Positions 61,893 to 64,000 of a stretch of 64,000 nucleotides of DNA are shown piece by piece. Within the stretch, counting starts at the first letter, position 1. Every line of letters begins with the position of its first letter. The notes below the pieces were generated by a model, which worked only from the letters and a program-made list of their open reading frames with translations, was not told the DNA's origin and did not search any database. A program made the translations under genes and the position numbers. The DNA comes from RGIG4140 sp045655105 (GTDB lineage: Bacteria; Pseudomonadota; Alphaproteobacteria; CAAHEQ01; UBA3637), in the NCBI GenBank assembly GCA_045655105.1, contig JAZOOQ010000056.1, forward strand, positions 1-64,000, read 5' to 3'.

Positions 61893-64000
61893 CAAGATCA
61901 AGTTTATCTTGATTTTTTGTTTCAGTCAATGAAAGAATCTCATTTTGAATATCTTTTAGAAGCCTATTTTTTGTTTGAGGTGGCAAGGTATCTGCTGAAG
62001 GATTAAATAGATCGTCAGTATCCTCTTGATCTTCTTCATCTTCTTGAACATTAAGATTATTAAATAAAGATTTTTCATTTGCCCATAAATCAGAAGATGT
62101 TTCTTCATCAGGTTCACTTTGATTTTTTGAATCAGAAGAAGAGGTGTCATCTAACGTTTCTTCAATGTTTTCTTTTTCTTGAAAAAGTGGAGAAGGGGAT
62201 GGAAGCTTTTCTGAAAAATAATCTTCCTCTTCCTCAATATCTGGTTGAGATTCTTGAAGTTCTTGCTCATTTAATTGAGGGAGTTTTTTTTGATCTGGTA
62301 ATGATGGGGTATTATCTTCTTTTAATGTGTCTTCTAGTGGCAAACTTTTTTCAGATTCTTGTTCCGCTTTCTTTTTTGATTTTGAATAAATTTGAAGTTT
62401 TCGTCCTGTTTTATCAACGTTTAAGAAGACATCTTGACCTGGTTTGATTTTTTCTTGCATGATTAAGAAAGAAAGAGGGTTTTCAACTTGATTTTGAATT
62501 AAACGTTTTAATGCACGAACCCCAAATTTTGAAGTGAATACTTCATCAACAAACCAATCTTTTGCTGAATCAGCTACAACAACATTATATCCAATAGCTT
62601 TTGCTCTTTTTAAAAGCTTGTTGAGATGGATATCAACAATAACGCGTAAATGTTCTTCATTAAGTTGGTGGAAAGAAACGATATCATCTAAACGATTTAA
62701 AAATTCAGGTCTAAAATATTCGCTTAGTTTTTCTACACGTTGATAACTTGGCAAATTGGCCCCAACGTTTGAGGTTAAGATAATGATTGTATTTCTAAAA
62801 TCAACTGTAACGCCTTTACTATCTGTTAAACGACCTTCATCAAGAAGTTGCAACATTAAGTTTAAAATATCTAAATGAGCTTTGTCAATTTCGTCAAATA
62901 AAACAACTTGGAATGGTTTTAAACGAACAGATTCTGTGAGCAAACCGCCAGCCTCAAATCCTGGAGTTCCTGGAGGAGGACCAATCATTCTGGCAACGGA
63001 GGTGCGCTCCATATATTCACTCATATCAAGGCGAAGAAGAGCTGTTTCATCATTAAACATAAAGTCAGCTAAAGATTTGGCTAACTCTGTTTTACCAACG
63101 CCAGTTGTACCTATAAAAAGGAATGAACCGATAGGTCTGTTTGGATCTTGTAAACCAGATCTGGCTCTTCTCAATGCGTTTGCAACCACAACAACGGCAC
63201 TATCTTGCCCAACAACGCGTTGTTTTAAGTAAACTTCAGCATTGGCTAAACGGTGTTTATCTTCAGCATCAACTTTTTCAACAGGAATGCCAGTCCATGA
63301 AGAAATAATGCGGTTACAAAAGTCAACAGTTAAAACATTATTTTCTTCATCTAATTCGCCTTTAGCGATATCAATCATTAATAAGGAGGCCGCATCATCT
63401 AATAAATCTAATGCTTTAGATGGAAAGGCGCATTGTTTAACATAGCGATGTGCTAATTGGCAGGCGGCTATAACTGTTTCGTTAGGAATTTGAACATTAT
63501 AATGATTTTCAAATGTTGTTTTCAGTTCTGTAACAATTTCAATACTTTCATTTAATGAAGGTTCTTCTAATAAAAGTCGTTGAACAGCATTCATAACTTG
63601 ATTGTCTTTTTCCATATAGCTGACAAATGTGGTTGTTTCAGCTTCAATCAAGCAATTGATGGTTCCATTTAATAAACAAAGTTTTAAAAATTTTGCGGGT
63701 TCTTTGTTTTCAGGAGCTGTATCCATTTGAACCAATAAAGAAATATCTTGAAGATATAAGATTTTTTCACCTTCTGATTCCTTTATATATTGCATTACTT
63801 TTTTAACAAGATCAGCATATTCGGTTTCATTAGATGTTGACATCATCACTTTTGCAATATCAATGCCAACAACCTCTTTTGCCTGCAAAAAATCAGGAGC
63901 ATCTTCCGAAGCCATAAATGCAATAAGGCCTTCTAAAAGCGCTGTTTTTCCAATACCATTTGTTCCAACAACAACAGGGTTGTTTTTCTTATTTTTAAGT
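61882..64000 (-). CDS. Atypical Hsp100 (ClpA/ClpB-like) ATPase, partial
   Basis: The frame runs off the right edge (start not in the window). It opens in the D1 Walker A (GTNGIGKTALLEG); the D1 Walker B is degenerate (ILYLQDISLLVQ instead of LFIDEIH). D1 joins D2 through only about 20 residues (LLDDAASLLM, then SSWTGIPV), so the ClpB M-domain is missing. D2 has GTTGVGKTELAKS and VVLFDEIDKAH, but the pore loop is PPGTPGF rather than PPGYVGY, and there is no ClpP-binding IGF-type loop. A 150-residue acidic tail (EEEEDYFSEKL, DEEDQEDTDDLF) ends it. It is probably a specialised Hsp100. mutY overlaps its 3' end. Confidence 0.85.
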   Translation of the reverse strand, partial: LKNKKNNPVVVGTNGIGKTALLEGLIAFMASEDAPDFLQAKEVVGIDIAKVMMSTSNETEYADLVKKVMQYIKESEGEKILYLQDISLLVQMDTAPENKEPAKFLKLCLLNGTINCLIEAETTTFVSYMEKDNQVMNAVQRLLLEEPSLNESIEIVTELKTTFENHYNVQIPNETVIAACQLAHRYVKQCAFPSKALDLLDDAASLLMIDIAKGELDEENNVLTVDFCNRIISSWTGIPVEKVDAEDKHRLANAEVYLKQRVVGQDSAVVVVANALRRARSGLQDPNRPIGSFLFIGTTGVGKTELAKSLADFMFNDETALLRLDMSEYMERTSVARMIGPPPGTPGFEAGGLLTESVRLKPFQVVLFDEIDKAHLDILNLMLQLLDEGRLTDSKGVTVDFRNTIIILTSNVGANLPSYQRVEKLSEYFRPEFLNRLDDIVSFHQLNEEHLRVIVDIHLNKLLKRAKAIGYNVVVADSAKDWFVDEVFTSKFGVRALKRLIQNQVENPLSFLIMQEKIKPGQDVFLNVDKTGRKLQIYSKSKKKAEQESEKSLPLEDTLKEDNTPSLPDQKKLPQLNEQELQESQPDIEEEEDYFSEKLPSPSPLFQEKENIEETLDDTSSSDSKNQSEPDEETSSDLWANEKSLFNNLNVQEDEEDQEDTDDLFNPSADTLPPQTKNRLLKDIQNEILSLTETKNQDKLDLDEE

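Overview
The window is AT-rich (roughly one third G+C by eye), gene-dense DNA from a Gram-negative bacterium, most likely an alphaproteobacterium. Pointers to that group are a DUF3126 protein, an F1 ATP synthase operon separate from the Fo genes, a near match to the alphaproteobacterial SOS box GTTC-N7-GTTC in front of lexA, an L36 protein of the alphaproteobacterial/YkgO type, and a C-terminal-Phe porin. Low G+C, ankyrin and leucine-rich-repeat proteins and surface-sugar genes would suit a host-associated lineage (for example Holosporales-like or gut RF32-like bacteria). That placement is inference. Many promoters are readable as TTGAnn-17-TAnnnT.

Layout. 1-4600: the tail of an upstream gene, a secreted OB-fold protein, three poorly known proteins (one with a fresh 78-bp internal duplication, one DUF6273-like), a 50-aa secreted peptide and rpmJ. 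4656-11091 (minus): operon atpA-atpG-atpD-atpC-lnt, in which AtpA carries the C-terminal domain of the delta subunit as an N-terminal fusion. 11222-18716: a small membrane protein, a YgjP-type protease, a candidate structured small RNA, lexA, an ankyrin protein, uvrD, a decayed membrane-protein gene, tRNA-Asp, glk, a stand-alone GlmU uridyltransferase domain. 19455-30323: ptsP, an alpha/beta hydrolase, uvrB, infA, a large LRR-like protein, ettA.

30459-35008 holds two paralogous ankyrin genes with duplicated flanks. 35011-37175 is neuB-neuC (nonulosonate precursors). 37318-43862 has a porin, an acetyltransferase, and a run nudix, glycosyltransferase, nucleotidyltransferase, eukaryotic-type phosphomannomutase, gmd, fcl that should feed GDP-fucose into a surface glycan. 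43931-64000: secreted nitroreductase, LMW phosphatase, Y-family polymerase, a second candidate structured RNA, fabD, murJ, a degenerate Bax-like protein, DUF192, an acyltransferase, nagB, DUF502, dusA, an M23 peptidase, a 5'-nucleotidase, a GNAT/VanX/MFS cassette, mutY and an atypical Hsp100 ATPase running off the end.

Most noteworthy: the delta-alpha ATP synthase fusion; two promoter-to-terminator RNA units (12290-12442 minus, 46556-46806 plus); the Hsp100 with altered Walker B and pore loop; and the duplicated ankyrin module with an undescribed C-terminal domain. Unifying theme, as inference: envelope sugar and peptidoglycan metabolism plus repeat proteins for interaction with a host or neighbours.
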